The position numbers and the translations under genes are program-made. A DNA stretch of 64,000 nucleotides, taken from contig NZ_CP027669.1 in assembly GCF_003008595.1 (NCBI RefSeq), positions 2,666,001 through 2,730,000 of the forward strand, given 5' to 3'. This document shows, piece after piece, positions 27,299-40,042 of the stretch (positions are counted from its first letter, which is position 1; every line of letters starts with the position of its first letter). Source of the DNA: Simplicispira suum. Its GTDB lineage: Bacteria > Pseudomonadota > Gammaproteobacteria > Burkholderiales > Burkholderiaceae_C. The notes below the pieces were generated by a model, which was not told the origin of the DNA, ran no database searches, and was given only the letters and a program-made list of their open reading frames with translations.

Positions 27299-28531
27299 TC
27301 ATCCTTGGGTGGTGGACGAAGGCTCGGGGGTGGAAGCGGCCGTCGGTGTCGCGGCCTGGGCAGGACGCACCAGGCGCAACACCATGCCGGCCGGGCCGGT
27401 CTGCCACCAGTGGCGCACGCCGCGGCGTGGCTGGCCCATGGCCTGGGTGATGCGGTCGAGCGTGATCGCGAGCAGCACGATACCCAGGCCGCCCACGGTG
27501 GCCAGGCCCATGTCGAGCCGCCCAATGCCGCGCAGCACCATCTGGCCCAGGCCGCCCACGGCGATCATCGAGGCAATGACCACCATGGACAGCGAGAGCA
27601 TCAGCGACTGGTTGATGCCCGCCATGACGGATGGCATGGCCAGCGGCAGCTGCACCTTGAGCAGCATCTGCATCGGCGAGGCGCCGTAGGCACGGGCCGC
27701 CTCAATCAGGTCGGGCCGCACCTGGCGGATGCCCAGATTGGTCAGGCGCACCAGTGGCGGGAGAGCAAAGACGATGGTGACGATGACGCCGGGCACGTTG
27801 CCAATGCCAAATAACATGACCACGGGTACCAGGTAGACGAAGGCCGGGGTGGTCTGCATGGCGTCAAGGAACGGACGCATCACGCGTTGTGCCCGGTCGC
27901 TGGACGCGAGGAAGATGCCCAGCGGCAGGCCAATTGCGATGCAAAACACCAGCGAAGTGAGCACCAACGACAGCGTCACCATGGCTTCGGGCCAGATGCC
28001 CAGCATGGCGACGACCAGCAATGAGACCACGGCGCCCACCGCAATCAGTCGTCCGGCGAACTGCCAGGCGAGAACGCCCATCAGCACAATCATGGCGAGC
28101 GAAGGAATGCTGGTCAGCAGGCCTTCGACCCATGAGAGAGTCTCGTCAATCGGCACGCGTACGGTCTGGAAGAAGGGGCGGAAGTTCTGCACCACCCAGG
28201 CCAGGCCGTGGTTGATCCAGATCTCGATGGGAAGCGAGCCGTCCCACAACTGGTGCAATGCGAAACCGGTTGAGTGACCTGCGGCATCGGTCTGTCCAGC
28301 AAGTGCGTGCGGGGCGTCGAGCCAGCCGCTGGCGGCTGCCGGGTCGGGGCTTGCAGCGGCCGTTCCCCAGGCGTCGGTGCCGGCCGGCGCAGAGGAGGAC
28401 GCGGCGGGTGGGGTGGCGGCAGTATCCCAGGGCGATGGCGAAGCGGGAGCTGTATCGCCACTGCTGGCCCAGGGGTTGGTCTCTGCTGGTGCCGCCTGGG
28501 CGACCAGTGGATGGAGCGTGGTGTCGGTCAT
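27299..28531 (-). CDS. proW: Glycine betaine/proline ABC transporter permease ProW
   Basis: 410 residues. The C-terminal two thirds are the BPD-type permease with about seven helices and the EAA loop ([24 protein letters not shown]). The first 95 residues are Pro/Ala/Ser-rich and repetitive ([25 protein letters not shown]), matching the long hydrophilic N-terminus of E. coli ProW, which faces the periplasm. It forms the channel for osmoprotectants and starts 11 bases after proV. Confidence 0.95.
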   Translation of the reverse strand: MTDTTLHPLVAQAAPAETNPWASSGDTAPASPSPWDTAATPPAASSSAPAGTDAWGTAAASPDPAAASGWLDAPHALAGQTDAAGHSTGFALHQLWDGSLPIEIWINHGLAWVVQNFRPFFQTVRVPIDETLSWVEGLLTSIPSLAMIVLMGVLAWQFAGRLIAVGAVVSLLVVAMLGIWPEAMVTLSLVLTSLVFCIAIGLPLGIFLASSDRAQRVMRPFLDAMQTTPAFVYLVPVVMLFGIGNVPGVIVTIVFALPPLVRLTNLGIRQVRPDLIEAARAYGASPMQMLLKVQLPLAMPSVMAGINQSLMLSLSMVVIASMIAVGGLGQMVLRGIGRLDMGLATVGGLGIVLLAITLDRITQAMGQPRRGVRHWWQTGPAGMVLRLVRPAQAATPTAASTPEPSSTTQG

Positions 28532-28542
28532 GAGAATGTCTT

Positions 28543-29793
28543 TCAGGCAGCCAGGGCAGTGGCTTGTGCGGCCGGGCTGGCGGGCGCTTCGATGTGTGGG
28601 GTGTCCCGGTCAAGGAACTTGAGCAGCGTGGTCTTACTGATCACGCCTGCCAGGCGGCCGTCGCCGTGGAGCACCGGCACGGCGCAGGGGGCATGCGCGA
28701 CCTGGCCAAACAGGTCGGCCACGGGAGCGTCGGCCGCAATCGGATCCAGGCCCGAGAGATAGGCATGCTGCAGGCCGAGCGGGCCGTTGTGGCCGTCCAG
28801 CGCAGTGCGCAGCGAGTCGGCAGACACCGTGCCCAGATAACTGCCTTTGGAGCTGACGATGTAGGCAAAGTCGCGGTCGTCGTTCTCGATGAGCTTGAGC
28901 GCGGCGCGAGAACCCCGGTCGGTGTGCTCGGAGACGATGGTCAGCGGCTTGCGCACGATGTCGCCGGCCTTGAACACGGCAGCCGCGTCGACGCCGCGCA
29001 CAAAGCTGCGCACGTAATCGTCGGCAGGGGCGCGGAGGATTTCGTCGGGCGTGCCCACCTGGACCACATGACCGTCCTTCATGATCGCGATCCGGTCGCC
29101 AATGCGCATGGCTTCGTCCAGGTCGTGCGAAATAAAGACGATGGTGCGGCGGCGAATCTCCTGCAGACGCAGCAGTTCGGTCTGCATTTCGGTGCGGATG
29201 ATGGGGTCGAGCGCTGAAAAGGCCTCGTCCATCAGCAGGATCGACGGGTCAGATGCCAGTGCGCGCGCCAGTCCGACGCGCTGCTGCATGCCGCCGGACA
29301 GCTCGTCGGGGTAGCTTGCTCCCCAACCAGCGAGCCCCACCAGTTCCAGGGCCTGTGCTGCCTGGCTTTGGCGCTCGGTGCGCGCCACACCGGCGAGTTC
29401 CAGACCGAGTGCGGTGTTGTCCAGCACCGTCATGTGCGGCATGAGCGCAAACGACTGGAACACCATGCTGATGTCCTTGCGGCGCAGCGCCCGCAACTCG
29501 CTGTCAGAGAGCTTGGCCAAGTCGACGCCGTCGACCAGGATGCGCCCGGCGGTGGGCTCGATCAGAAGATTGAGCATGCGCACCAGCGTCGATTTGCCGG
29601 AGCCAGACAAGCCCATGACGACGAAGATTTCGCCGGCCCCAATGTCGAAATGGGCGTCAAACACGCCAATGGACTGCCCGGTACGCGCCAGAATTTCGTT
29701 CTTGCTGTGGCCCTCACGTACCAGGGCGAGGGCGGCTTCGGGCGCATCGCCAAACACCTTGAAGGCGTGCTCGATGGATATCTGCTTGGCCAT
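28543..29793 (-). CDS. proV: Glycine betaine/proline ABC transporter ATP-binding protein ProV
   Basis: 416 residues. ATPase domain: Walker [10 protein letters not shown] (about 61), Q-loop FQSFALMP, signature [15 protein letters not shown], Walker [12 protein letters not shown] and switch His in FISHDLDEA. After about 270 come two CBS repeats, the ionic-strength sensor that regulates this family. It powers uptake of betaine or proline at high osmolarity. It is the first gene of the operon, with a 5' leader of several hundred bases. Confidence 0.96.
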   Translation of the reverse strand: MAKQISIEHAFKVFGDAPEAALALVREGHSKNEILARTGQSIGVFDAHFDIGAGEIFVVMGLSGSGKSTLVRMLNLLIEPTAGRILVDGVDLAKLSDSELRALRRKDISMVFQSFALMPHMTVLDNTALGLELAGVARTERQSQAAQALELVGLAGWGASYPDELSGGMQQRVGLARALASDPSILLMDEAFSALDPIIRTEMQTELLRLQEIRRRTIVFISHDLDEAMRIGDRIAIMKDGHVVQVGTPDEILRAPADDYVRSFVRGVDAAAVFKAGDIVRKPLTIVSEHTDRGSRAALKLIENDDRDFAYIVSSKGSYLGTVSADSLRTALDGHNGPLGLQHAYLSGLDPIAADAPVADLFGQVAHAPCAVPVLHGDGRLAGVISKTTLLKFLDRDTPHIEAPASPAAQATALAA

Positions 29794-30152
29794 GAATGGA
29801 TTTCCTTGTGTCGGCGCCCACTGCCAGTACAGGCGCTGTGGGTCGGATCAGATGGAAGCGGGCGCACGCTGCACGTGGCCGCAAAAGGCTCTGCCCTGTC
29901 TGGAGCCACTCGCGCAGAGCGGAGTCCAAGAAAAGCGCAGGGAGTTTGAACGTCCCATGTCCTACGGCAAAACGGTAGAAACAAAAAAGCACGCCTACAG
30001 CGTGCTGGGAAATGTTCCGTAGCCTGCGCAACGAAGCAAAATGAATGATTACCTGCGAATCAGGTTGTAAAGCACCCGCAAATTATACAAATTACGATTA
30101 TCTGAGTATAAATACTGGTTTTACAAAATGTGGTATAGACGGCCGCCTACCC
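29794..30152. other. Long leader/promoter region upstream of proV
   Basis: 359 bases without a gene. The part from 30040 to 30140 is strongly AT-rich, as expected for an osmotically controlled promoter; a perfect TATAAT lies on the minus strand at 30087-30082, though the matching -35 is poor. If transcription starts near 30075, the leader would be about 280 bases and would contain the terminator-like hairpin at 29983-30006. Confidence 0.5.
29983..30006 (-). terminator. Intrinsic terminator (possible leader attenuator of proV)
   Basis: Stem AGCACGC and GCGTGCT with a five-base loop at 29988-30006; on the minus strand it is followed by six T. It could end transcription of the minus-strand gene at 30153-30557. 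Because the best proV -10 box lies upstream of it, it may instead act inside the proV leader. Confidence 0.7.
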
Positions 30153-30557
30153 TCAGGCCCGCTTGGGCCGCCTGCGGCGACGGTCAATGAACCATGCAAG
30201 AAATGGCAGTAGCAGCATGGATCCTGGCACCACCCAGATGACCAGATAGGGGCTTACCGATGAAGCCGAACGCATCACGTCGCGCAGGTGGGCGCGCTCG
30301 GTAACGGTCCACGCACCTTGCCTGCGCTGGCGGATGAGCCATACGACGGATCCTCGCATGGTTGCCAGTTCCGTGCGAAATCGCGTCTTTTCGCGGGTAT
30401 TTCCTGCAAGAAAGGAACAAAACCAGGCGGGCGCGCGGTCCAGACGCCGCTGAAACGCGCTGGTTGAGTGCGGATCGAATGGTTCCACAGCGCCCTGCGC
30501 GTCGATGCGCACAAGCGTCTCGCAATCACCGGGGTCTGTTGAATTCATCAGATTCAT
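30153..30557 (-). CDS. Hypothetical protein with one C-terminal membrane helix
   Basis: 134 residues from the ATG at 30557 (a GTG two codons earlier is possible). The first 85 residues are soluble and basic; residues about 105-125 are hydrophobic (YLVIWVVPGSMLLLPFLAWF) and the tail is very basic (DRRRRRPKRA). The segment around the helix (VSPYLVIWVVPGSMLLLPFLAWF in two parts) resembles LETM1-type membrane segments, but that is a weak likeness. It follows rnk in the same direction. Function unknown. Confidence 0.6.
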   Translation of the reverse strand: MNLMNSTDPGDCETLVRIDAQGAVEPFDPHSTSAFQRRLDRAPAWFCSFLAGNTREKTRFRTELATMRGSVVWLIRQRRQGAWTVTERAHLRDVMRSASSVSPYLVIWVVPGSMLLLPFLAWFIDRRRRRPKRA

Positions 30558-30584
30558 GTGCACGGCTACACCCAGGTTATCGCA

Positions 30585-30995
30585 TCAGCGGTGCAGTTCG
30601 CCAGCGCGCTCGGGTTGGTACATCACCTCGGCGACCCGCACCGTCATGCTGCCACCACCAGGCACCGGCCAGGCGAGTTCGTCGCCCACGGAAAGCCCCA
30701 GCAAGGCGCTGCCCACGGGCGCAAAAATCGAAATGGCGTTCTCTGTGCTCCCGGCATCGCGCGGATAGACGAGCGTGAGGCAGAAGTCCTTGCCGGTCTC
30801 CTGAATGGAGAACTTCACCTTCGAATGCATGGTGACGACATGGGGCGGCATGTTGGCGGGTTCGACAATTTCGGCGCGATCGAGCTCTGCCTGCAACTGC
30901 GTTCGGCCCGGAAAACTGGCACCAGCCGGAGTTTCAAGCAGGGATTCGAGCCGCTCAAGATCCAGCGACGAGACAGTGATAGGAGGTTTGGACAT
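30585..30995 (-). CDS. rnk: Rnk-like nucleoside diphosphate kinase regulator (GreA C-terminal fold)
   Basis: 136 residues. A short N-terminal coiled coil (LERLESLL, LDRAEIVE) is followed by the FKBP-like domain shared with GreA and GreB: VVTMHSKVKFS, NAISIFAPVGSALLGLSVGDELAW. The Rnk coiled coil is shorter than that of GreA, which fits this length. It binds RNA polymerase near the secondary channel and was first described as a regulator of nucleoside diphosphate kinase. The ATG at 30995 starts MSKPPITVSSLD. It is divergent from the acyltransferase gene. Confidence 0.88.
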   Translation of the reverse strand: MSKPPITVSSLDLERLESLLETPAGASFPGRTQLQAELDRAEIVEPANMPPHVVTMHSKVKFSIQETGKDFCLTLVYPRDAGSTENAISIFAPVGSALLGLSVGDELAWPVPGGGSMTVRVAEVMYQPERAGELHR

Positions 30996-31133
30996 GCCGC
31001 AGACCGTTCTTATGATTTGGGTGAATCCCCCAGTGTAGCTCTGTGGCCATGCCGCACTGTCAGGCATTGGCATTGGTCAAGCACGAATACTTGCAAAGCC
31101 AAGTCAACGCCAAGGCACGGTTTTCACTTAAGG

Positions 31134-32306
31134 ATGTCTGCCCAGCGCCGCGCTCTGTGCCTGGGATTCTCCTGTTTCGCATCGCATGACGTCTTCTTCC
31201 CCCGCAGCCCCTGGATCGATGTACTCAAGGGGGCGGCCTGCATGGCCATTGTCTGGCACCACCTCTCCGCCTACGGACCACTGGCAAACACGGTTTGGCC
31301 GCTCGCGCCGACGCTGATGGCCTGGCTGTACGACTATGCGCGCATGGCGGTGCAGATTTTCCTCGTCGTGGCGGGGTATCTGGCGGCGGCAAGCCTCGCG
31401 CCCACGGGGCTGGCAACGTTCGAGAACGCCACCTCGCAGATCGGGCGGCGCTTCGTGCGCCTCGCCGTTCCCTACGCGGCGGCGCTGCTGACCGCCGTGG
31501 CCGCAGCGGCGGTGGTTCGCCCTTGGCTGGCCGATGCCAGCGTCCCGGAAGCACCGCATCTGACGCAGCTGCTGGCCAACGCGCTCATGCTGCAGGATGT
31601 GCTGGGGCAGCCCGCGCTGTCTGCTGGCGTATGGTACGTGGCGATCGACTTCCAGCTGTTTTCCATCGCGGCACTGTGGCTGGCGTTTGCCCGGCGTATC
31701 GGGCGAACTCCTGGCGCGGCAGTGGCGTGGGGGCAGGCCGGCGTACTGGGCTTGTGCGCAGCGTCACTGTGGTTCTTCAATCGCAATGCAGCGCTGGACG
31801 TCTGGGGAATTTATTTCTTTGGCTCTTATGGTCTGGGCATGGCCACTTACTGGGCCACGCGCAGTGCGCGGCCGACGCGCTGGCTCGTGGTGCTTGCAGC
31901 GCTTGGTGCAGTCGCGCTGGCGCTGGAGGTTCGCCCGCGTGTGGCGCTGGCGCTCGCTACGTCCATTTTTCTGCTCTGGTTGGCCTTGGGGCCAACGCCT
32001 TCGCGCACAGCTTTTGCGGAGCGCGCCGCGTTCCCGTTCGCTTGGGTGGGGAAACGCTCTTACTCCGTGTTCTTGGTGCATTTCCCCGTATGCCTGGCGG
32101 TGAACGCGGCATTTTCGGCGCTCTGGCCGGGGCAAGCCTGGCTTCACGCCGTGGGGCTTTGGGTGGCATTCACAGCGTCCATTGTGGCCGGCTGGCTGCT
32201 CTACGAGAAGGTGGAACGCCCGGCGGCCACCGCAGTGCGGGCGCTGCGCTGGCAGGCGCGGCTGCTGGGTGCTGGCTGGCTGGTGGGACTGGCGCAGAGC
32301 CTGTAA
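31134..32306 (+). CDS. Acyltransferase 3 family membrane protein
   Basis: 390 residues with about ten membrane helices. Family marks: WIDVLKGAACMAIVWHHLSAYG (the conserved His pair in the first helix), FLVVAGYLAAASL with GRRFVRLAVPY, and VGKRSYSVFLVHFPVCL near the end. Such enzymes O-acetylate or acylate sugars of cell-surface polysaccharides across the membrane. No polysaccharide cluster surrounds it, so the acceptor is unknown; the phosphoethanolamine transferase that follows convergently also acts on the cell surface. The ATG at 31134 is preceded by TAAGG. Confidence 0.85.
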   Translation: MSAQRRALCLGFSCFASHDVFFPRSPWIDVLKGAACMAIVWHHLSAYGPLANTVWPLAPTLMAWLYDYARMAVQIFLVVAGYLAAASLAPTGLATFENATSQIGRRFVRLAVPYAAALLTAVAAAAVVRPWLADASVPEAPHLTQLLANALMLQDVLGQPALSAGVWYVAIDFQLFSIAALWLAFARRIGRTPGAAVAWGQAGVLGLCAASLWFFNRNAALDVWGIYFFGSYGLGMATYWATRSARPTRWLVVLAALGAVALALEVRPRVALALATSIFLLWLALGPTPSRTAFAERAAFPFAWVGKRSYSVFLVHFPVCLAVNAAFSALWPGQAWLHAVGLWVAFTASIVAGWLLYEKVERPAATAVRALRWQARLLGAGWLVGLAQSL

Positions 32307-32409
32307 TTCCCTTTCTAAATCATCCGTCACATTGTCGACTTCGCCTTGCTGCAGCAACGTCTGCGGCCCATCTTCGCGTCACAAATGATTTGGAAATGGA
32401 GTAACGCAT

Positions 32410-34101
32410 TCAGCCCTTGGCTCGGCAGGGGGCAAAGAGGTCGTTGGCGGCTTGGTAGGTGGTGGTTTGCACATCGAGCAGCCCCAGCACCGAATGGAAA
32501 TAGTCGTCCTGGCTGATCCGGCGCGTGGCCATTTCCTTTTGCAGGCAGGCGGTGCTCGCGCCGGAGCGCGCCTGCATGGCAGGCGACAGCCAGGTGATCC
32601 AGGGCACATGCTTTTGCACATCGGGTGCAATCGCGTAGGGCAGACCGTGCAGGTAGATGTTGTTCTCCCCCAGCGATTCTCCGTGGTCGGCCACATACAT
32701 CATGGCCGGTTGAAACTCTGCCTGCTTGTTCTCCAGCCAATGCAGCGTCGCGCCCAGAAAGGCGTCGGTCTGGACGATGCTGTTGTCATAGGCATTGACG
32801 ACTTCTTCCTGGCTGCATTCCTGCAGGGCGTTCGACTGGCACTCCGGTGTGAATTTCTTTAGCGCGGGCGCAGACCGGCGCGCGTAGGCAGGTCCGTGGC
32901 TGCCCATCTGGTGCAGCACCAGCACGGTGCCGCGAGCACGTTGATCGGCCGGCAGGGCAGCCAGGCGTTCGTCAAGTCCCGCGAGCATGACCGGGTCAAG
33001 GCACTCGCCACCGGTACACCAGTTGGGATTCGTGCTGGCGGTGGTGCTGGCGGAAGCGACGCGATCACACACTCCTTTGCAGCCCGACTGGTTGTCCAGC
33101 CACAGCACCGCCAGACCGGCATGCGCCAGCACATCCAGGAGATTTTCGTAGTTGCTTTTCCGGGCTTCGTAGCCGCTTTTGCCCAGGCCGGAAAACATGC
33201 AGGGCAGGGCGGTGGCGGTACTGGTGCCACACGCCCACGCGTTGCTTGCGCTGGCCAAGTCGTTTCGTGCGGACAACTGCGGCGTGGTGGCGCGAGCGTA
33301 TCCATTCAACCCAAAATTGCCGCTGCGCCCGGTTTCACCCACCACCAGTACCAACAAGGGCGGCTTGGTTTGATTGACGTAACTGGCGCCCAGATGGGCA
33401 TCGCGCCCAAAAGGCAGCAGAGTGTGCGTGTCCATTCGCAAAGGCTGCGTGGCAATGCGGCCCAGCGCATACACGCTATTGAGCGGGTTGATCAGGTAGC
33501 GAAGCTGGGGCTGGTTGCGCATGGTCGAGGAAAACTCCTGGAACATCGCCATCACGCTGGCCACCGCCACGCCCAGAAAAAGCAGCAACCAGCCGGCGTT
33601 CTGCGCCAGCGAGCGCAAGGGCGTGGGCCTTGCCACGGGTTGGCGCCACAGCCACCACAACGGGGCACCAGCCAGCGCCAGCACCACGGCGGGCATGCGC
33701 CAGCTCAGCAAGTCACCGGCTTCACGCACATCGGTCTGCAACACGTTGGTGAGCATGCTGGCGTCGATGGCAATGCCGTAGTTGAGCATGAAGTAGGCGC
33801 CAAACGCCGTAATGAGCAGCAGCAGCGTGGCGATGGGCTTGAGCGTCCAGCGCCAGGCGAAGAGCATCAGCAAGGCCGCATTGCCGGCTGCAATCAGCAC
33901 GCCAAAACCCAATACAAATGCCCAGCCGTGCGGGGCGCTGCCCGGTGCTTGTGTATCTGCCAGTGCGCGCCAAAGGGGCCAATTGCCAAAAGAGGCCATC
34001 CATAGCGCAATGGCAAGAACGACGAAAGCGGGCGGCAAGGCGGCCGATGGACGGCGCAAGGCAAAACGAAACGGCGCAGGCAGGCGCAGCAAAAATTCCA
34101 T
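32410..34101 (-). CDS. eptA: Lipid A phosphoethanolamine transferase (EptA family)
   Basis: 563 residues. Five membrane helices fill the first 210 residues; the rest is the periplasmic alkaline-phosphatase-like domain. Zinc and nucleophile residues are seen: VVGETGRSGNFGLNGY (Glu), ACGTSTATALPCMFS (nucleophilic Thr) and VADHGESLGENNIYLHG (Asp/His, His). Many cysteines fit the disulfides of this family. It adds phosphoethanolamine to lipid A phosphate, which lowers the negative surface charge and affects sensitivity to cationic peptides. It stands alone; no two-component regulator is adjacent. Confidence 0.93.
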   Translation of the reverse strand: MEFLLRLPAPFRFALRRPSAALPPAFVVLAIALWMASFGNWPLWRALADTQAPGSAPHGWAFVLGFGVLIAAGNAALLMLFAWRWTLKPIATLLLLITAFGAYFMLNYGIAIDASMLTNVLQTDVREAGDLLSWRMPAVVLALAGAPLWWLWRQPVARPTPLRSLAQNAGWLLLFLGVAVASVMAMFQEFSSTMRNQPQLRYLINPLNSVYALGRIATQPLRMDTHTLLPFGRDAHLGASYVNQTKPPLLVLVVGETGRSGNFGLNGYARATTPQLSARNDLASASNAWACGTSTATALPCMFSGLGKSGYEARKSNYENLLDVLAHAGLAVLWLDNQSGCKGVCDRVASASTTASTNPNWCTGGECLDPVMLAGLDERLAALPADQRARGTVLVLHQMGSHGPAYARRSAPALKKFTPECQSNALQECSQEEVVNAYDNSIVQTDAFLGATLHWLENKQAEFQPAMMYVADHGESLGENNIYLHGLPYAIAPDVQKHVPWITWLSPAMQARSGASTACLQKEMATRRISQDDYFHSVLGLLDVQTTTYQAANDLFAPCRAKG

Positions 34102-34216
34102 GGACCGGATTCTCGGGGAGATGAATTAAGCGTGCCTTAAACAGTCGCCACCCGGCAGCAAGCCGTCCGCAGCGCCCGGTGGCGCTACGGCCGCCACTGT
34201 GCTGCCTGCACTGCTT

Positions 34217-35080
34217 TCAGCGCAACTGCTGCGCGTGGTGGTTCAGATGGTCCTCGACGAAGCTCTGCACGAAGTAATAGCCGTGATCGTAGCCGGCTTG
34301 GCGGCGCAGCGTCAGCGGCTGGCCGGCCTGGGCGCAGGCGGCTTCAAAGGTTTCCGGCAGGAGCTGCATTTCCAGCAGAAATTTGTCGGCCAGGCCCTGG
34401 TCAATCAGTATGCCACCTGGGTAGGGCGGAGTTTCCTGCAATGCCATCAGCACACTGGCGTCGTGCTTGCGCCATTCGCTCTCGTCACGGCCCAAGTAGC
34501 CGCCGAATGCCTTGCGGCCCCAGGGGCACTGCGTCGGCGCGGCAATGGGTGCGAACGCCGACAGGCTTTTGAACATGCCGGGGTGGCGCAGTGCCAGCGT
34601 GAGCGCTCCGTGCCCGCCCATGGAATGGCCGAAGATGCCGATGCGTGCTTTGTCGATCGGCAATTGCGCGCTCAGAAGTGGCATCAGCTCGCCTGCGAGG
34701 TAGCTCTCCATGCGCCAGTGTTGCTTCCAGGGCGCCTGCGTCGCGTCGAGGTAGAAGCCGGCGCCGACACCGAAATCCCAGGCATCGGCCTCGCCCGGAA
34801 CGTTGGCGCCGCGCGGGCTGGTATCGGGCGCGACCAGAGCCAGGCCCAGCTCGGACGCCAGCCGTTGGGCGCCTGCCTTCTCCATGAAGGTTTTCTCGTC
34901 GCAGGTGAGGCCGGCCAGATACAGCAGCGCCGGCACCTTTTCACCCTGTAGCGCCTGCGGCGGCAGGTAAACCGAGAACTTCATCGGCAGGCCAATCTCG
35001 CGCGAGCTGTGCTGGTAGAAGCGCTGCTCGCCGCCAAAGCAGGCGTGGGCACTGAGCAATTCAAGGGTGGGGTTGGACAT
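34217..35080 (-). CDS. fghA: S-formylglutathione hydrolase
   Basis: 287 residues, esterase D family. It hydrolyses S-formylglutathione to formate and glutathione, the second step of formaldehyde detoxification. GHSMGGHGAL carries the nucleophilic Ser (about 150), and DQGLADKF and GYDHGYYF give the Asp and His of the triad. The DTSPRGANVPGE and YLAGLTCDEKTF segments are typical. It is downstream of frmA in the same direction, separated by 97 bases that contain a repeat copy. Confidence 0.96.
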   Translation of the reverse strand: MSNPTLELLSAHACFGGEQRFYQHSSREIGLPMKFSVYLPPQALQGEKVPALLYLAGLTCDEKTFMEKAGAQRLASELGLALVAPDTSPRGANVPGEADAWDFGVGAGFYLDATQAPWKQHWRMESYLAGELMPLLSAQLPIDKARIGIFGHSMGGHGALTLALRHPGMFKSLSAFAPIAAPTQCPWGRKAFGGYLGRDESEWRKHDASVLMALQETPPYPGGILIDQGLADKFLLEMQLLPETFEAACAQAGQPLTLRRQAGYDHGYYFVQSFVEDHLNHHAQQLR

Positions 35081-35095
35081 GAAGACTCCTAAAAT

Positions 35096-35140
35096 AATAG
35101 CTTGAGAGGCTTATGGATAAAGCGCTAGAGGCCCTTTTTG
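35096..35140 (+). repeat. Interspersed palindrome, copy D, between frmA and fghA
   Basis: AATAGCTTGAGAGGCTTAT, then GGATAAAGCGCTAGAGGCCC and TTTTT. The arms GCTTAT and ATAAAGC pair imperfectly. It is the only copy located between two genes of one likely operon, so it may set their relative expression. Confidence 0.75.
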
Positions 35141-35177
35141 CTATAAAAATTACTGAAAATTCCAGCCCGATTCCAGT

Positions 35178-37553
<2,376 letters not shown>

Positions 37554-37576
37554 AAGCCCATTTGAGAGCCCCATTG

Positions 37577-37606
37577 AAAAAGCCCGCCGGGGCGCGGCGG
37601 GCTTTT
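37577..37606. terminator. Bidirectional intrinsic terminator between the GlxA-type gene and gltA
   Basis: AAAAAGCCCGCC, a six-base loop and GGCGGGCTTTT form a near-perfect GC-rich stem flanked by A and T runs. The two genes converge here, so one hairpin can serve both. Confidence 0.88.
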
Positions 37607-37632
37607 CTGGGGCACTGCGGGGGTGTGTTTGC

Positions 37633-38937
<1,305 letters not shown>

Positions 38938-38989
38938 TATTTGATTCCTTTGGAGAGATTGCTTTGATCGGTCAGGGTTTTCGTAGGGA

Positions 38990-39310
38990 TCAGACCCCGT
39001 GGGCAGGTATGGCGCCGCTGTCTCGCAGCATGCCCAGCACCGTATGCACGGCGGGCAAATCCAGTGCCCCACTGGGCTCTTTGCGGCGCAGCAGCAGGTC
39101 CAGCAAATCGTTGTCCGCCAAATCCATCAGGGCGCCCATGCCTTCCGCGTGAAAGACGGTCAGTTCGCCTTCGTGCCGCAAAAAGAATTGTTCGATGAAC
39201 AGGTCGTTTTCCAGCAGACCACGTCGGCAGCGCCAGTGCAGCTTGCTGAGGGCCCGCGCGTCGAGCACGGGCGATGGGTGGCTGGCGGGGAACGCTTGCA
39301 TACCGGGCAT
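38990..39310 (-). CDS. sdhE: FAD assembly factor for succinate dehydrogenase (SdhE/YgfY)
   Basis: 106 residues. It promotes covalent attachment of FAD to SdhA. The family core is visible: [22 protein letters not shown], in which the RRG motif (here CRRGLLE) contacts the flavoprotein, then [18 protein letters not shown]. Its ATG overlaps the sdhB stop by one base (TGATG), showing translational coupling; an alternative ATG is three codons downstream. Position between sdhB and gltA is the usual one in Burkholderiales. Confidence 0.92.
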   Translation of the reverse strand: MPGMQAFPASHPSPVLDARALSKLHWRCRRGLLENDLFIEQFFLRHEGELTVFHAEGMGALMDLADNDLLDLLLRRKEPSGALDLPAVHTVLGMLRDSGAIPAHGV

Positions 39311-40014
39311 CAGAGGGCGCGACGCACCATCAGTTCCTTGATCTTGCCGATAGCGCGCGTTGGGTTCAGACCCTTGGGGCACACATCGACGCAGTTCATG
39401 ATGGAGTGGCAGCGGAACAGACGGTACGGGTCTTCGAGGTTATCGAGCCGCTCACCCGAAGCCTGATCGCGGCTGTCGGCGAGGAAACGATAGGCCTGCA
39501 GCAAGCCAGCGGGACCGACGAACTTGTCCGGGTTCCACCAGAAACTGGGGCAGGCGGTGGAGCAGCATGCGCACAGGATGCATTCATACAGTCCGTCGAG
39601 CTCTTCGCGCTGCTCGGGCGACTGCAGAAACTCCTTCTCTGGAGGAATGTCGTCGTTGATCAAATAGGGTTTGATAGAGTGGTACTGCTTGAAGAACTGT
39701 GTCATGTCCACGATCAGGTCGCGGACCACCGGCAGACCCGGCAGCGGCTTGAGCACGATCGTGCCTTGCAGCGTGTTCATGTTGGTCAGGCAAGCCAGAC
39801 CATTCTTGCCGTTGATGTTCATGGCATCGGAGCCACACACGCCTTCGCGGCAGGAGCGGCGGAACGACAGCGCTGGGTCTTGCTCCTTCAGTTTGATCAG
39901 GGCGTCCAGCAACATGCGCTCATGGCCGTCGAGCTCGACCTCGATGGTCTGCATGTAGGGCTTGGTGTCCTTGTCCGGGTCGTAGCGATAAATCTGAAAA
40001 GTGCGTTTTTGCAT
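39310..40014 (-). CDS. sdhB: Succinate dehydrogenase iron-sulfur subunit SdhB
   Basis: 234 residues. It carries electrons from the flavin to quinone. All three clusters are present: [2Fe-2S] in CREGVCGSDAMNINGKNGLAC in two parts (about 55-75), [4Fe-4S] in CILCACCSTACP (about 145) and [3Fe-4S] in CHSIMNCVDVCPKGLNP (about 202). It starts 28 bases after sdhA. Confidence 0.97.
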   Translation of the reverse strand: MQKRTFQIYRYDPDKDTKPYMQTIEVELDGHERMLLDALIKLKEQDPALSFRRSCREGVCGSDAMNINGKNGLACLTNMNTLQGTIVLKPLPGLPVVRDLIVDMTQFFKQYHSIKPYLINDDIPPEKEFLQSPEQREELDGLYECILCACCSTACPSFWWNPDKFVGPAGLLQAYRFLADSRDQASGERLDNLEDPYRLFRCHSIMNCVDVCPKGLNPTRAIGKIKELMVRRAL

Positions 40015-40042
40015 GGTGCTTCTCTCGTGGGGCGGCCGACTT

